Of a DNA stretch of 64,000 bases, positions 21,491 to 33,785 are shown one piece after another. The stretch covers positions 1,984,001 through 2,048,000 of the forward strand of contig BCJC01000004.1 in the NCBI GenBank assembly GCA_001600175.1, read 5' to 3'. Each line of letters starts with the position of its first letter. Within the stretch, counting starts at the first letter, position 1. The stretch is from Erythrobasidium yunnanense (lineage: Eukaryota > Basidiomycota > Cystobasidiomycetes > Erythrobasidiales > Erythrobasidiaceae). The translations under genes were made by a program, and so were the position numbers. Below the pieces are notes generated by a model. That model searched no databases and was not told the origin of the DNA. It worked only from the letters and a program-made list of their open reading frames with translations.

Positions 21491-23030
21491 CTAATAGGGG
21501 AATCTGCTAACCATATCCTCATTCAAGCTTCCATACGTTGATCTCCACATGTCCTGGAAGTAGCCCTGCCTGGCCTTCCAAGGGTATCTATCCCCAGCCT
21601 TGAACATTTCTCCGCGACCCTTAGTGAGGTAAGTGGAGTCCATATCAAATAGCTTCGCTTCCTTGACTACGTTGCCTTCTTTGACAGTAGCCGTTGCGGA
21701 TGTGTAGCCGTGCTTCTTCTGATAAGCCATCAAGCGGGTCAAGACCTGGTGACAATTACCATCAGATTGGATTAGAGCGCTTGAAGAAGCAAGATCGTAC
21801 TTTGGCAGCAGTATCGGCACCAAGAGTCCACGAGGCATTCGCATACCCAAAGACGTTGATCACGTTCGGTAGATCCTGCACCATCGAAGTTCTCCACAGC
21901 ATCTTGTCTGCCAGTCGTACTGGCTTTCCATCGATAGAAGTCTTGGTGCCGCCTCCGTTCATCACCTTCAAGCCCGTAGCAGTCACGATAATGTCTGCAT
22001 CGAGCGCGCTCTCTGGCTGGTCTTTGATCTTGATCCCTGACTCGGTGACCGTCTCGATATGTCCAGTCACCATGTCTGCCTTTCCAGACCTTATGGCTTC
22101 ATAGAAGTCGCCATCTGGCACGAAGCACATTCTCTGGCTCCATGGACCGTATTTTGGGTCGAAATGCGGGTCGAGATCGAAGCCTTCGGGGAGCTGCTGC
22201 TTTGCACCTGCTCGAATAGCCTCCCGGTTCTTCTGAGGATCCTTCTGACAGGATCTCACGAATAGATAGCCTATCAAGATGTACTGGAGGCGCAGGAAGC
22301 TGATCACCCATGCTAGGGGGAGGAAGCGTTTGAGCCATTCGGCCGTAGGATCACGATTGGGAATTGTCACGATGTAAGAAGGGCTTCGCTGGACAAGCGT
22401 GACCTTCTCAACGTCCTTGGCGATGACGGGGAAGATGGAGATGGCGGTTGCTCCTGAACCAATGATGGCAACCTTCTTTCCAGTGACATCCAGGTCCGTC
22501 GGCCAGAATTGGGGATGCACGACGCGACCCTTGAAGTTCTCCAATCCAGGTATCTCTGCTGGCAGAGCCTTCTGATAATCGTAATAGCCGGTTCCGAGTA
22601 CGACCCAACGTGCTTTGACTGTCTTTTCCTCCTCTCCTTCGTGTACTGACAGTGTCACAGTCCACATCTGCTCCGATGTTGACCAGTCCATCGCTGTGAC
22701 TTTGTGCTTGAAGTGGGTCCTCTTATCCATTCCAAAGGACTTCATCGAGCTCTGCAGGTATTCCAAGATCTGATCTGCACCTGCAAGTACTTTGTCAGAT
22801 GACCAGGGATTCCATTCGAAGCCGAATGAGAAAAGATCGGAGTCGCTTCGAATGCCGGGATACTTGAAGAGACTCCAGGTGCCTCCTATCTCATGTCGCG
22901 ATTCGTAGACTGCATAGTTGATACCAGGGAAAGCTGCTTGAGCTCGGTAGGCTGTATTAATGCCGGAGATGCCGCTGCCAATGATGCAGAGATCGAGGAC
23001 TTCAACGTTTGAGCTTTTCTCTTTGGACAT
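21491..23030 (-). CDS. Flavin-dependent monooxygenase (Baeyer-Villiger type)
   Basis: Two exons (23030-21801, 21745-21491) with a 55-nt intron encode 494 residues. The FAD-binding Rossmann motif GSGISG lies near residues 18-23. The Baeyer-Villiger fingerprint is present as FKGRVVHPQFWPTD, followed by the NADPH-binding IIGSGATA. The C-terminal half has VTATGLKVMNGG and VFGYANASWTLGAD, typical of this group. Such enzymes insert oxygen next to a ketone carbonyl, or oxidise heteroatoms, using NADPH and O2; the substrate cannot be read from the sequence. No biosynthetic-cluster partners are adjacent. There is no signal peptide, so a cytosolic enzyme is likely. Confidence 0.9.
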
Positions 23031-23517
23031 TGTTGCTATACGTGGAGGCAGTAGCGAAAAGCAGAGGAAAGAGCCAGGCAGCAGACATGATTGCGTTCAT
23101 TAAGCTTGTCAGGCGGAGACAGCTCGATCTCCTCCGGCCGAGCTTAAGTCAGGTGCAGTCACTTGACCAGAAAAGATCGCTTGTATAGCTTGCTTGCCGG
23201 TACGTGATAGCCGCGCAAACCACTTGCGTAGGCAAGACGCGTCGGAAATGTTGACATCTTTTTGACAAGCCAACGTTGAGGCGCCCAATGAAAGCCTAAT
23301 AGAAGAGCGATGCGAAACTTGTCAAGCATTCAATGTGTAGGAAAGGGTCGTCGGACCGTCGTCTTACATGCATGTCGGAGAGATGAACAGCAAGCCGAGT
23401 CGCGGGTAGATCCCTCTGAACGTATACATTGCGGCAAGGCATATCTGCCAGATGAGAGCCAAAGAAAGACAATCTACATACAAATAGAATATACACAGTA
23501 ACAGACCAGCTTCCAGC
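23031..23517. other. Promoter side of the monooxygenase gene
   Basis: No gene is seen. The stretch separates two minus-strand genes and must hold the monooxygenase promoter. Confidence 0.45.
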
Positions 23518-24258
23518 CTATGGCCAGCTGTGCTTTGGCCTCTCTGCGCAGTTCTTCGCGCAACCGCATCTGTAGGTGAAAATATAGGCAGGCCAGAGGC
23601 GTGGGCGATGCCTGTTCCGAAAACCTGCCATCATGATCTCTTGCTCGTATCGTACTTCAGACTTGTAGGCTTCAGCCTTCGAAGCTGCCCCAAAAGCGTA
23701 TGGTCTTCCGCTGTTTGCCTTGCTGTCGTACGAGAGAATCGTGGCGAGCAGGTCAAGCCAGAGTTTCCGCAGATAGATGTCGCAATAGACTAGCTGAGAT
23801 TCAACAACCGTGATGCAGGGTTTCGAAGTGAGCCTCTTCAGTTCGGAGAGATGGGGAACGATAGGCGACAGCAAAGGTAAAATTGGTAGGCATTCTCATC
23901 CGTGCAGACACGCTTGACATCTTGTAGATCCGAAATGATGTTGGTCTGCACACGAGAACAAGCAATAAGTCAATCAAGGCGCCGACTTCGGCAGACGAGG
24001 AACTGACGATATGCACGTCTGGAAATACATGCGAGTCGAAACCGTGGAAGTGCGGATACAGCTCATGCAGTGAAGGTTCCAGGTTGCTGCAGGGGTGAAT
24101 TCTCGCTATTAGGTGTCGTCAACATTGTAGAGCTTGCGCAAATGTTCGTACGCAATATAATCCAGGAGCTCTTGCCGCCTGGAAGGGACAGGGTAGGGAG
24201 GGGGTGCATCATCGCTGCGACTGCGTAGTGTCTTCCAGAGATCAGATAGGGAGCTCAT
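23518..24258 (-). CDS. Unknown protein with an apparent frame break
   Basis: From an ATG at 24258 (MSSLSDLWKTLRSRS...) three exons can be joined: 24258-24152, 24086-24008 and 23945 onward. Their introns are 65 and 62 nt, and the first has a CTAAT branch site. The third exon reads NIISDLQDVKRVCTDENAYQ and then stops at 23840-23838. A second frame continues just there with natural-looking sequence (IVPHLSELKRLTSKPC ... LVYCDIYLRKLWLDLLATIL) down to 23518. Either the gene carries a single-base shift near 23860 or there is a further intron with poor splice sites that I cannot place. There is no known domain and no signal peptide. Function is unknown. Confidence 0.45.
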
Positions 24259-24967
24259 GAACCGCGAATATGGCTTGAGTGTAAGACAAACAGGGAGAAC
24301 GGATGCACAAGAAATAGTGAAAGAATGCTGTCTGCATTCTTCGCTGGAGAATGTGTCTTCATTTCACGAGGTCAGGTGAAGATTTGCAGCTTGACTTTGC
24401 CGACAGTTGTACGCTGAAGGACTGCAGCGTCACAGTCGTGATAAAGACGAGAATGAAGACAGTAAACATGCATGCTGCTGAATCCATCGATGCCAACCCA
24501 TCCCCGACATCTGCATGGGAATGAGGGCAAGAAAGGGCCAGATGCAGACTTTCGAGAAAGTTAACACGAGTTCATAATGTCAAATATCGTATACTGCATT
24601 ATCGACTCCACATCAGTCCATCATGCCTAAAGAAGCTCGCCATCTACGGTCGGACTACGCCTTGTCGTCGATATATCTCTGCTCAAGATGGCATATTTAT
24701 CTTATCGCACCCATCATTCCACAGAGCATCCCTGGCATGTCCTATAAAAAGAAATCGTACACTGTGACCAGCGCCTCTAAGGAATCACTGATGATAATCC
24801 CTTGGACAGATTTAGCAGCACCTTGTCGTCATAAGGCGTTTCTCTCTCGGCAGTGCTCGGTACCGCACGGTAGCTGAACCGCAGTGTTGAGTGCTCCATC
24901 TAGACTCACTGTGGCTCTCATTACACCTCTATCACGGCCCACTTTCAATCCTCGGAGCACATTAAGC
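24259..24967. other. Divergent promoter region
   Basis: No gene is supported. A TATAAAA box at 24743-24749 lies about 220 bases upstream of the mannanase ATG and may be its core promoter. Confidence 0.4.
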
Positions 24968-26806
24968 ATGAAAGCCTTGAGAAGCGCAAGTCGAGGCCTG
25001 CAAAAGCTCGGCATCCTAGCTGTGCTGTTTACACGCACCCCAGCAATTCTTTCTGCACCCACAATCCTGGATATAGGCTCAGCGAACGCTTCAACTCCTG
25101 CAGATGACTTTGTGACTGCTCATGATCTCAGACTGTATCGAAACGGAAGACCCTTCTACGTAGCAGGCATGAACTACTACAGGTGGGTAGTGTAGAAGTC
25201 CCTACATAGCTATAGAACGGGCTCGTTTACCAAGTCTATACAGCTGTATGAATTTGGCTGCAGATGAATCTGCTGGCGGAAACAGGACTCGTTTCGAGAC
25301 CGAGGTAAGTTTACATGAAATAATACTGATCAAGTAGCCGCTTCTTAACAATGCGCTCAACGCTATGCATGTTTGACAGCTTCAACAGCTCAAAGACTCC
25401 GGAATTAACATGCTCCGGATAATGGCAGCAAGCGAAGGATCTCCTAGTGGCGCACCTGCTAGAATGTATCCTGCCTTGATGCCAAGCCCATACTCTTGGA
25501 ATGAAGACATCTTCGTGGGTCTTGACCGCTGCATGGCCAAAATCAGTGATCTCAACATGACCGCCATCCTTGATCTGTGTGAGTGATCATTGATTCAGAC
25601 TAGTCTGCCCCGAATACCGGTATCTGACGAGCCTTCTTCCCTTCGCAACCTGTTCAGCAAACACCTGGATGTGGTCGGGTGGTTTTGGACAGTACGTCTC
25701 GTGGTTCAATGCGAACGAGACTATCCCTTATCCAGATCATTGGGATCCGACATTGAACCCTCCATTCGGGACTTATCAAACGAACGGGACCAATACTGCC
25801 CAGTACATCGCCTACGTTGCTGCCTTCTACAACAACACGGACGCCCAAAACCTGTACCGAGCACATATATCGAAGGTTCTCAATAGGAGAAACACAGTCA
25901 ATGGCTTGCTGTATCTGGAAGATCCCACCGTACTGGCATGGGAGCTTGCCAATGAGCCACAATGTAAGGGTGCAACGCCACTGCAGCATGACCTCGCAGC
26001 TAAGCTGAGATCCTTAATCTCTAGACCCTGTCCCATACGAATGGGTCGATGGATCCGCTGCCTATATCAAATCGCTGGGAGCGCGACAAATGGTCACTGC
26101 AGGCTTCGATGGGTACGAGGGGGAATCCCTGTGGAAGGAGGTACATTCATCCCCAAATATCGACTTTAGTACTGGACACTGGTATCCCGAGAACTATGTA
26201 AGTCGGGGAAAAAGGCGGTCCACAATCTACCTTTTCTCCGGCACGAGAATTGACGATTTATGTCAGTTGCTCTATGATCCTACAAACAGCTCGGCAGCCG
26301 CTCTGGCTTTTGCGAAAGCGACACTCCTCGAATTCCTGGTTAACATTTCAGACTGGACGACGTCCTTGAACAAGCCCGCAATTCTAGAAGAGACGGGTTT
26401 GGCACGCGATCTTTGGGAAAACGTGGCTTTGGGTGCACCTACTAAAGCATACCTCTACAACGCCTCGGCCAGTACAATTAACCGCGATTCATATCTCGCC
26501 TTTGCGATTGAGGAAATCATGTACTACTTCCGAGCCAACAAAGGTATCGTAGGTCTGGCACCCTGGACATATGGAGGCATTTGGCGTCCTACAGATCCTC
26601 CCAACGCCTTCAATGAGCGTTGGGCGGGTGATCCGCCTCACGAGCCTCCCGGTGAGTCTCGTGATTGTGCATCTCGTGCGGTCTCGCAACTAAGCCGTAC
26701 GTGTTGGCTTGCAGGATGGTATGATATCTACGACAAGGACAAGTCGACTTTGCAGCTACTCAAACTTCAGGCTTCGCGAGCTGCTGAAATCATAGACAAG
26801 CTATAG
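24968..26806 (+). CDS. Secreted GH5 endo-beta-1,4-mannanase
   Basis: Seven exons (24968-25182, 25244-25304, 25380-25578, 25658-25963, 26025-26197, 26267-26651, 26715-26806) join to 476 residues. An N-terminal signal/anchor segment (LGILAVLFTRTPAILS) is followed by a GH5 barrel: FYVAGMNYYSCMNLAAD, SGINMLRIMAASEG, WMWSGGFGQYVSW, the acid/base Glu in WELANEPQ (about E258), GHWYPENY, and the nucleophile in PAILEETG (about E360). A late WTYGGIWRP and DPPHEPPGWYDIYDKD are typical of fungal GH5 mannanases of the GH5_7 type. It would cut mannan or glucomannan outside the cell. Six introns are 61-79 nt. Confidence 0.92.
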
Positions 26807-27001
26807 ACAGGCAATGATCGAGCTCGGGCTGCTGCTATCTTGTTTGTTTACTGCCAAGCTATACACTGTCACCGGTATGATAGCCTTCAGAGACTAGTGG
26901 CCTTTGTAAGTTCTCTCAAGAGGTGCTGATCAGCTAGTTGTCAGCACAAGACTCGCGCCTGCATCAAGTGCATCAGTGTGATACTAATCTCCGTTCGCTC
27001 A

Positions 27002-27307
27002 ATGCTGTCAAAGATCAAAGAAGTGGTGCACGCATTCGGGCTCATGCTTTTTCTGCTGCTGATGTCCGTCTTATGGCCCGCCACGGCGTGCCTTTCAGAG
27101 AAGCCGCTGGATGTCTGCGTGACCCTACACCTGCTCCGGGACTGCAAGTTCAAGAAGATATCGATGAGTTGCCAGAATCATTCTGACTGGCCGCCTACTG
27201 CCATGTCCGGGGTTGTCTCTGTACATGCGATAGAGCAGCCAGTCCCACAGCTTGACGAGGATAAGGATGCGGACGACAGCTGCCTTCCTCTGCCGTCGAT
27301 AGACTGA
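27002..27307 (+). CDS. Possible small secreted protein with evenly spaced cysteines
   Basis: A 101-residue frame from ATG with a strong hydrophobic N terminus (LMLFLLLMSVLWPATA) that looks like a signal peptide. Four cysteines follow at exact nine-residue intervals (about C30, C39, C48, C57; pattern C-x8-C-x8-C-x8-C), with one more near the acidic C terminus. There is no homology that I recognise. It overlaps no other convincing frame, but its small size and lack of introns leave open that it is chance. Confidence 0.3.
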   Translation: MLSKIKEVVHAFGLMLFLLLMSVLWPATACLSEKPLDVCVTLHLLRDCKFKKISMSCQNHSDWPPTAMSGVVSVHAIEQPVPQLDEDKDADDSCLPLPSID

Positions 27308-27658
27308 GAACCAGCCTCGTTGAGAGTGTCGTCACTTCGGTCGCGCAGCGTTCATCGCCTTGTCTCATCGACACTGGTGTGCACTTCTACGTCGTTTATA
27401 TCGGTGGATGTGTTCAGGAACATGAAAGGTTTCCGGACATTACTTGTCAGTCCACATTGTAGGGGAATGATATGAGTGTGGTGAGAATCTGGAAAGAGGG
27501 AGGGTGGAAAGTAAGTCAAGCCTGCATTGCGCTTGAATGATACCTGTATCAAACACCGTCATCCTTCCTCGCATAGTCTAGCTTTCTTCTCCCTAGTCTA
27601 ACCTGACCGTTCTCCTCCTACTCGCCTCTTCCATCTGGCCTCCGTGCTCAAGCCTAGC
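27308..27658. other. Intergenic region before QCR7 3' end
   Basis: No gene seen; only short frames. It includes the QCR7 3' UTR. Confidence 0.5.
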
Positions 27659-28360
27659 TTAATGAGCTCCCTTGGACTTGTTGAGTACGGCTGTATCGAG
27701 GATTGCTCTCTCCTGTTCTTGGTTTACAATCTCCGAGATGAGCGGGGTGAGGTAGCGGGAGTCCTATAGATCATCGAAGGGATAAAGTGTCAGCGAGTGT
27801 TCTCTGAGACGAGGGACTTGGGAGTGTATAGCTGCGAGCGAGTGAAGAGTGTAACAGCACAGTGCTCTCTGACTGCAGCCAGCTAACGCTGTCTGCCTTG
27901 GGCTCCCTTCTAGCTGACCCGCTCGCTCGCAGCTAACGCTGCCTCCGCTAACGCTGTTCTTTCGCTCGCTTCGCTCGCGGACTCACCTGCTGCTGTGTAA
28001 GCTGCTGCTCTTTAGGCAATGGATGATGGAGCACGCTCAATTGAGAAGCCACTCTCAACCTGTATGCCCTATCGTACTCCTCCCTCGGTGTCAATCTCTT
28101 GAGCGCCTTCTGCACCGTATCATTCTCTTCAATGATCAAGTCGTCGTACTTCAAGCCATGCTGTCTGTATCCGCAGATGTCGGCATACTTGTCTGCGAGC
28201 TTCTTGATGGGGCGATACAGGGATCTGGCGAGCGCAGACGACGGCCAATCAAAGTCAGCTCGATGGAACGACCGGGAATTGAAAGAGGATGGATGTACCG
28301 TGAGTTCCTGATGCTGCTTGCGAGGGATAGTCCCAGTGGTGTCATGTACCCGCCGACCAT
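27659..28360 (-). CDS. QCR7: Ubiquinol-cytochrome c reductase subunit 7 (14 kDa subunit)
   Basis: Three exons (28360-28299, 28224-27987, 27763-27659) encode 134 residues, close to the family's usual 125-130. It starts MVGGYMTPLGLSLASSIRNS, then RPIKKLADKYADICGYRQ, HGLKYDDLIIEENDTVQ, REEYDRAYRLRVASQ and HHPLPKEQQLT, the conserved core of the QCR7/UQCRB subunit of mitochondrial complex III. This small subunit sits on the matrix side next to cytochrome b. The start was chosen because it joins in frame over a clean 74-nt intron. Intron 2 is unusually long (223 nt) and contains repeats. Confidence 0.94.
27830..27957. repeat. Repeats inside QCR7 intron 2
   Basis: A 13-base inverted repeat (AGCTGCGAGCGAG at 27830-27842; CTCGCTCGCAGCT at 27922-27934) could fold the intron RNA into a hairpin. 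In the same intron GCTAACGCTG occurs three times (starting near 27882, 27932 and 27948). All lie within the 223-nt intron 27986-27764. Confidence 0.6.
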
Positions 28361-28655
28361 GATTGATGTAGACTGAGGTGAGATGGGGAGGAGGGCAAAA
28401 AGCGAAGAGTTCGAGCTTCGAAGGAGGGCTGGGCAAGCAGGCAGGACCCTAGTTGTGGTACATTGTATGCTACTACTATTCTGTAGATCTAGCTATTCTG
28501 TTCTATCTGCGCATTTGCTCGCTTTTGCTGCTCCAGCTCAGTGCCAATTTCTGGCTGACCTTGTTCATCCCGACATCTTTCAATCATCCAATCTGGACTG
28601 ACTATCTACGACACCGTATCCTGACCAGATAGCGCTGTAGAGTGCTACCGCAGCC

Positions 28656-31600
28656 ATGCGCCCGCCTTTCACGCTGCTCGCTGGCAACAGGCAGCAGTCA
28701 TCTCCGAGCGTAGGGAGAAGAGCAAAGGATGACAATAACATCAAAGAAGGAGCGACTCCGACATCATCCACACCATCAAGAAGAAGATTACATGGCATAT
28801 CTAATGCTAGTCCTACCATAAATGCTGCTCAACCTCGTCCTTCTCCTTCTCCCTCCATGTTTACTCGATCACCTGTTCGAGAGGGTGATGCATTCAGCTC
28901 GACGGCCTATATATTGGATGACATGATGGATACATACATGGATGACGATACGGAAGACCTGGATACAGTCCCTCTCCTTCCCGCAAATGACATACTTCAG
29001 AACAACAATAACATCTTCGCGCCGCGCGCAAAGACACTGCAACCAAGTAGCAGTAGCACCATCAAGAAGAGAGCACTACAAGTCAAGAGCACAGGAAAAC
29101 GCATAGAGATCAGGCTCATAGAGCAAGAAACGATAATAAGGCCAGAACACGTGCCGCTACCCCCATCATCACCGCTCAAACAACATCGCAGTCCCGTCAA
29201 GCGTGCATTGGTCGCTGAAGGAGAGGTGGATGAGGATGAAGCGGTGGAACCAAGGGTCGACGCGACCTTCTTACGTCAGGACGATGTTGCGGAACAAGCT
29301 GCTGCTATTCCGCTACCACCCTCGCCAGTCAAGCCTCGCACAGAAGCACAACAAGATGCATCTATCCACGAATCTCCATCTCCTCTTTGCGAAGATGCAG
29401 AAAGCCCAGCGTTAGATGCCGGTAAGCTACCATCATAACATGAACAGCCAGCACTGTGCTAATGTATCTTATCAGACACGTTCATGCCCGACGCTTCTCC
29501 TCGTCACGACCCTTCCACCAATATTCTTCCTCCCCCTTCTTCTCCTCACAAAGATCCCGTAACCGAAGCTGCGCTACAAGCAGAAGCCGCCCTATCGCCT
29601 ACTGAAGAACACGCAGCTGTGTTCCCTCATGTAGCAACCGCCGGTGATGCCGAATTGGATGGCGATACGACGCTTGATATGGCTAGGAATGTGGAACTAC
29701 CGCTCTCGCCTGAGAAAGCCGGAAACGAAACACTGCAGGACCTGGACTTGGAAGCCTCTCCCATCGCTGCGAATGCCCAGATAGACGATGACGATGCTCA
29801 AGATGAAGCTCAAGATGAAGCTCAAGCTCAAGCCGAGTCTAGTACGACCCAGGATCAAGAATTGTTGGCGAAATACAAACAAGGCGTCGAGGATATGCTC
29901 GATCTCCTCCTAGATGACTCATCCGAAGATGAGGACCAAGAAAATAACGAGTTGGAAAAGGAGTACAAAGCTGCCGAACGAGCTGTCTTCAAAGCTGCTT
30001 TGTGTGACATGATGGATGTTGACGATAGTGAGGAAGATGAGATTGATCTCGAGATGAAGGAGGAGGTCTTCAATACGCTGAGAGAGGCTAGAGAAGCCAT
30101 GCAAGCCTCTTTGAGCGGTACGCCGGACGAAGACGTAGCGGCAGAAGAGGTCGAAGCAGAGGAGGAAGAGACGAGACACATCAGGGAGGTCTGCCATGAC
30201 AATATCTCAGAGCTCAGTAAATCGTTACTTAAGAAGAAAGAAGATCGAGAAGCTTTCACGGAGCAGATGAAGGATTTACTAACGCATGAAGAGAAGATCA
30301 TCAGACAAGAGGAAGAAGAGGCATTCCTGATGGAGAGAGGGCTGAAATCGCCTGCGGTGGAACATGTCAAGACTTTCATTGCGGAGAAGGAAGAGCAAGG
30401 ACAGCCTGAAGCGGCGACGTCCGCTACCGCTTCTTTGGATCAAGAGTGTGATGCCGATAGGACATTACAGCTGGCGATCAACACGGAACTTCCACCATCT
30501 CCGATCAAGCAGAGCGTACACGCCCACGATCGAGAAGATCGCGAAAAGAACGACACAGACGCTCAGCAAGAGGATCAGGTCATTATAGCTGAGCAGAGCG
30601 AGACTGCGCAGCAGGGTTCACACAGGAACGATGCACCTTTAACGACCTCCGACCGCGAGCGCGAGAAGGCCGCCTCTCCTTCTCCTGCATCTGGATCAGG
30701 ACAAGCCGTAATACAGTCACCGAATCATAGGGTAGCAACAGAACCGCAATCAGTGTCTACTCCATCTACTTCTCGTCTCGTGGCCCCTCTCTCCACTGCC
30801 AAAGCGACTCCTCCACCTGCTCAAAGCTTGGACCTACATAATGAAGCACATCTCAAAGCACCTACTGCCGCAGCCCGGCAACTGAGCAAAGGCAGCAACA
30901 AGTCTACCACGACTACGATTCGGGGTCGTGGGCGACCTAAAGGAACTGTCAAGAAGATGGCAGACAAACTAGCTGAAGACGTTAAAGACATTGCTGGACC
31001 TGCAAGCCTAAGAGAGATGCATGTTGAGCAAGATAAGGGACCTGAGGTGGAGATGGAGATGGAGAAGCCTGCTCGCCGGAGCACGCGGTCCAAAACTGCG
31101 CTCTCAAGAAGCGCAAGTAAGGAGTCTCTAGCTTCTATCGCATCTACAACCAGTTCCACATCTACTACGAAAGCAAAGCGAGGTGCGACCACCAAGAGAA
31201 AGAGAAGTGCTTCGATAGCTTCGCAAGTCGAGGTGGAAGCTCCGTCTGCAAGCGGAGAGGCCGTCAAGGATGAAGACATGACTATGGACCTCAATCGTGA
31301 GCCAGCTTGTCAGACTTCAAGTGACCAGAGGAGTGCTCCAGAAGTGACCGCAGAGGCCTCCTTCAGCAGCAAGGCCCCACCGACTACTGCGAAACGAGCG
31401 TCTAGAAGGATCGCGGCGGTCTCTTCACTGCCTCAGCCTAAGTCCAAGGTTAGAGCTCGTCAACCTTCGGGTTCCGAGCAATCGTCTTCTACCTCTTCTT
31501 CTACTACGGTTCCACCTGCGACCAAAGAAAGTAGCAATAAAAGACGGAAAATGGCTTTATGTTCTGCAGAGACATCGTCTGACCAGCTGGTCATGTCTGC

Positions 31601-33727
31601 ATCTTGTGCATCCACTACGCCGCGAGAAGCTGTTTTGCCTGTCAAGCGAGCTATTCCACAACGCTCAACGCGGACTACCGGTTCAAATGCAGCGGCGTCT
31701 AGAGGCAAGGCGTCCGCTGCGTCTGCGAAGAGGAGTACACAAGAGCCTGCATCAGTCCTCCGATCGCCGAGCCGTGTAGTAGGCTCTCCGAAACGAAGCA
31801 ACGCCCTGCCTAACCAGCAGCAGCAACCAAAGAAGACGGTCCCTCTCTTTGCACAGCCTCACACTCATCGCGGGAAAGATAATCATGTTCCCTCACCTGG
31901 TCCACGCGCAGCACCTCGTTCACCTTCTCGTGTCATGCAGGCTCAGAACGTTATTTCACCTGTCAAAGCAGCTGCATCGACAATCTCGTCGATCAATGTA
32001 GCGACTGTGCGCTCGCCGTTGAGAATACCGGGCGCAGGTGGGAACTTCGAATGGCCCAAAGCGAATTCGACTTCGCAGAAAGCGGAAGCGGGAAGCAGTA
32101 AGCCTGTAACGGGCTATAGTGAGGAGACATGGATGAGGGTGAGCTCTAGCGCGATTGGCGAACTAAACGGTACATTACTAAACTCGTTGACCGCAGGCTC
32201 GCTCCAAGGTGTTCGGCAACAACGTCCCCGCAAAACACGCTGGCACCTCATCTACAACTACAGCGAACGCTCTAAAATCCTCAACGACCGGCTCAAAGCT
32301 GTCTTCTTCAGTCTCTTCTTCCTCGGCTGCACCGGCCATCGTATCGCCTATCAAGACAGCTGTCTCGCAGCGCATGCTTGCTCCTCCCTCTCCTGGTCTA
32401 TTGAATCTATCTCAACCTCCGGAGGCCCTTCTCTTGGTATCGACTAGCTCGGCGCCTATAGCAGCGCCAGCTGCAGAACCAGCAAATCTCTCTTCTTCCT
32501 TCTTAACGACCACAGCGGAACCTCCGAATGTAGCGGCTGCTTCTGCTGTCTTCTCAAGCCGTAGAGGCACCTCACAACCGCCGCAGGGCTCTTCCCAAGC
32601 TCCACCGAAAGAGCCTGCAGCTCTGGCTTCCCCACGCAGAGCGCTCTCTGCACAACCTCCTCCTTCTCCACGTAGAGTCGATCTCCCATCTCCTCGTCGA
32701 GTGATAGCGTTATCTTCGACTGCTTCTAGACCGATTCCAAGTCCTGCGCGGGTAGTAGCCGTCTTCTCTGCTCCTCCAGCTGGGGCGGCTTCTTCATCTA
32801 CTACACCTGCAGCTAGTCGGCTGCCTTCTCTGGTCACCAAGCAAGCTGCAGCGAGTAGTGGACCTTCCTCAGTTGAAGACGAAACACCTCCAATCGTTAC
32901 GCCGAAGACACAAAGCACAGCTATACCAGCTGGCAGGCGAAGTGCCCGAACGACAAAACAGCGAGCGAAGTTCGCAGACAACGCAGCTGCTCCCGCTCTG
33001 AACGCCAACAAGCCGACAGCCTCAGCTCGGGCATTGCCAGCTCGAGCACTTCCTCCCACGAAGAGCGCACCTGGCATGACGGTTGCCCAGCTCGCAGCTC
33101 TCACGATGAAGAACACGAACAATAACAAAGCTCACTACAATGTTCACAAAGTCACCACGATCTACAAAGATGAAGATCGCCCGCCCAGCCCTACGAGCAA
33201 GATTCGCAAGATCATTGAGGAATCAGAGCCTGTCTCCGTGAGCAGCAGTAAGCCATCAAGAGCTGGTTCGAAGCGGAAAGCCGAAGAAGCTGGCTTCACT
33301 CTCGATAAGGGCAAAGGCAAGATGGTCAACACCTCATCAACAATGACAGCTTCAGGTCGCAAGCCGCACTTCAAGGCAGCGGGCGATGAGGATGTTTTCG
33401 AAAGTCCTGTCAAGATTCGGAAGGTCGACAGTGGGGATAGGGCTGTCAAGTGGGACAGAGAGCTGTTGAAAGAAGTGCAGGATATACGTACTCCTCGTCG
33501 CGCAAGACAGAACGCTTCGCAAGCTCTAAGCCGTAAAACTTTCAGGGTGAGTCTTGGCTTTGATACAAAACTGCGACTTCGCTAAGAGGGTTTCTACAAT
33601 CTAGCTCAATCACGAATTGGACGCTAACGGAAATGTTGCTGATTGCAAAGCATCACTATCCCCTATGCTTCCTCGGCAGCAAGTTCCCATCAGCAAGATT
33701 ATATACAAAGATGATCCAGATGAGTAG
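28656..33727 (+). CDS. Large AT-hook/SPxK-rich probable chromatin protein
   Basis: Four exons (28656-29421, 29476-32138, 32197-33546, 33605-33727) join to 1,633 residues. Most is low-complexity. The N-terminal half has recurring LPPSP-[IVL]-K motifs (for example PLPPSPVK, ELPLSPEK, ELPPSPIK), which are CDK-type S/T-P-x-K sites, and a long acidic, partly coiled-coil segment. The middle carries GRGRPKGT, a classic AT-hook, followed by basic Ser/Arg-rich sequence. The C-terminal part ends in two related short motifs, TTIYKDED and KIIYKDDPDE. The composition suggests a cell-cycle-regulated DNA- or chromatin-binding protein. A kinetochore or spindle role is a guess only. Introns are 54-58 nt. Confidence 0.85.
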
Positions 33728-33785
33728 TTGTACTTTTTAAAAGAGATGTAGAACAACATCACTTCGCCCTCACTGCTTACTGAAC

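Noticed and set aside
32209-33585. Independent gene downstream of the AT-hook gene
   Set aside because: It joins in phase to the preceding exon through a 58-nt intron (32139-32196).
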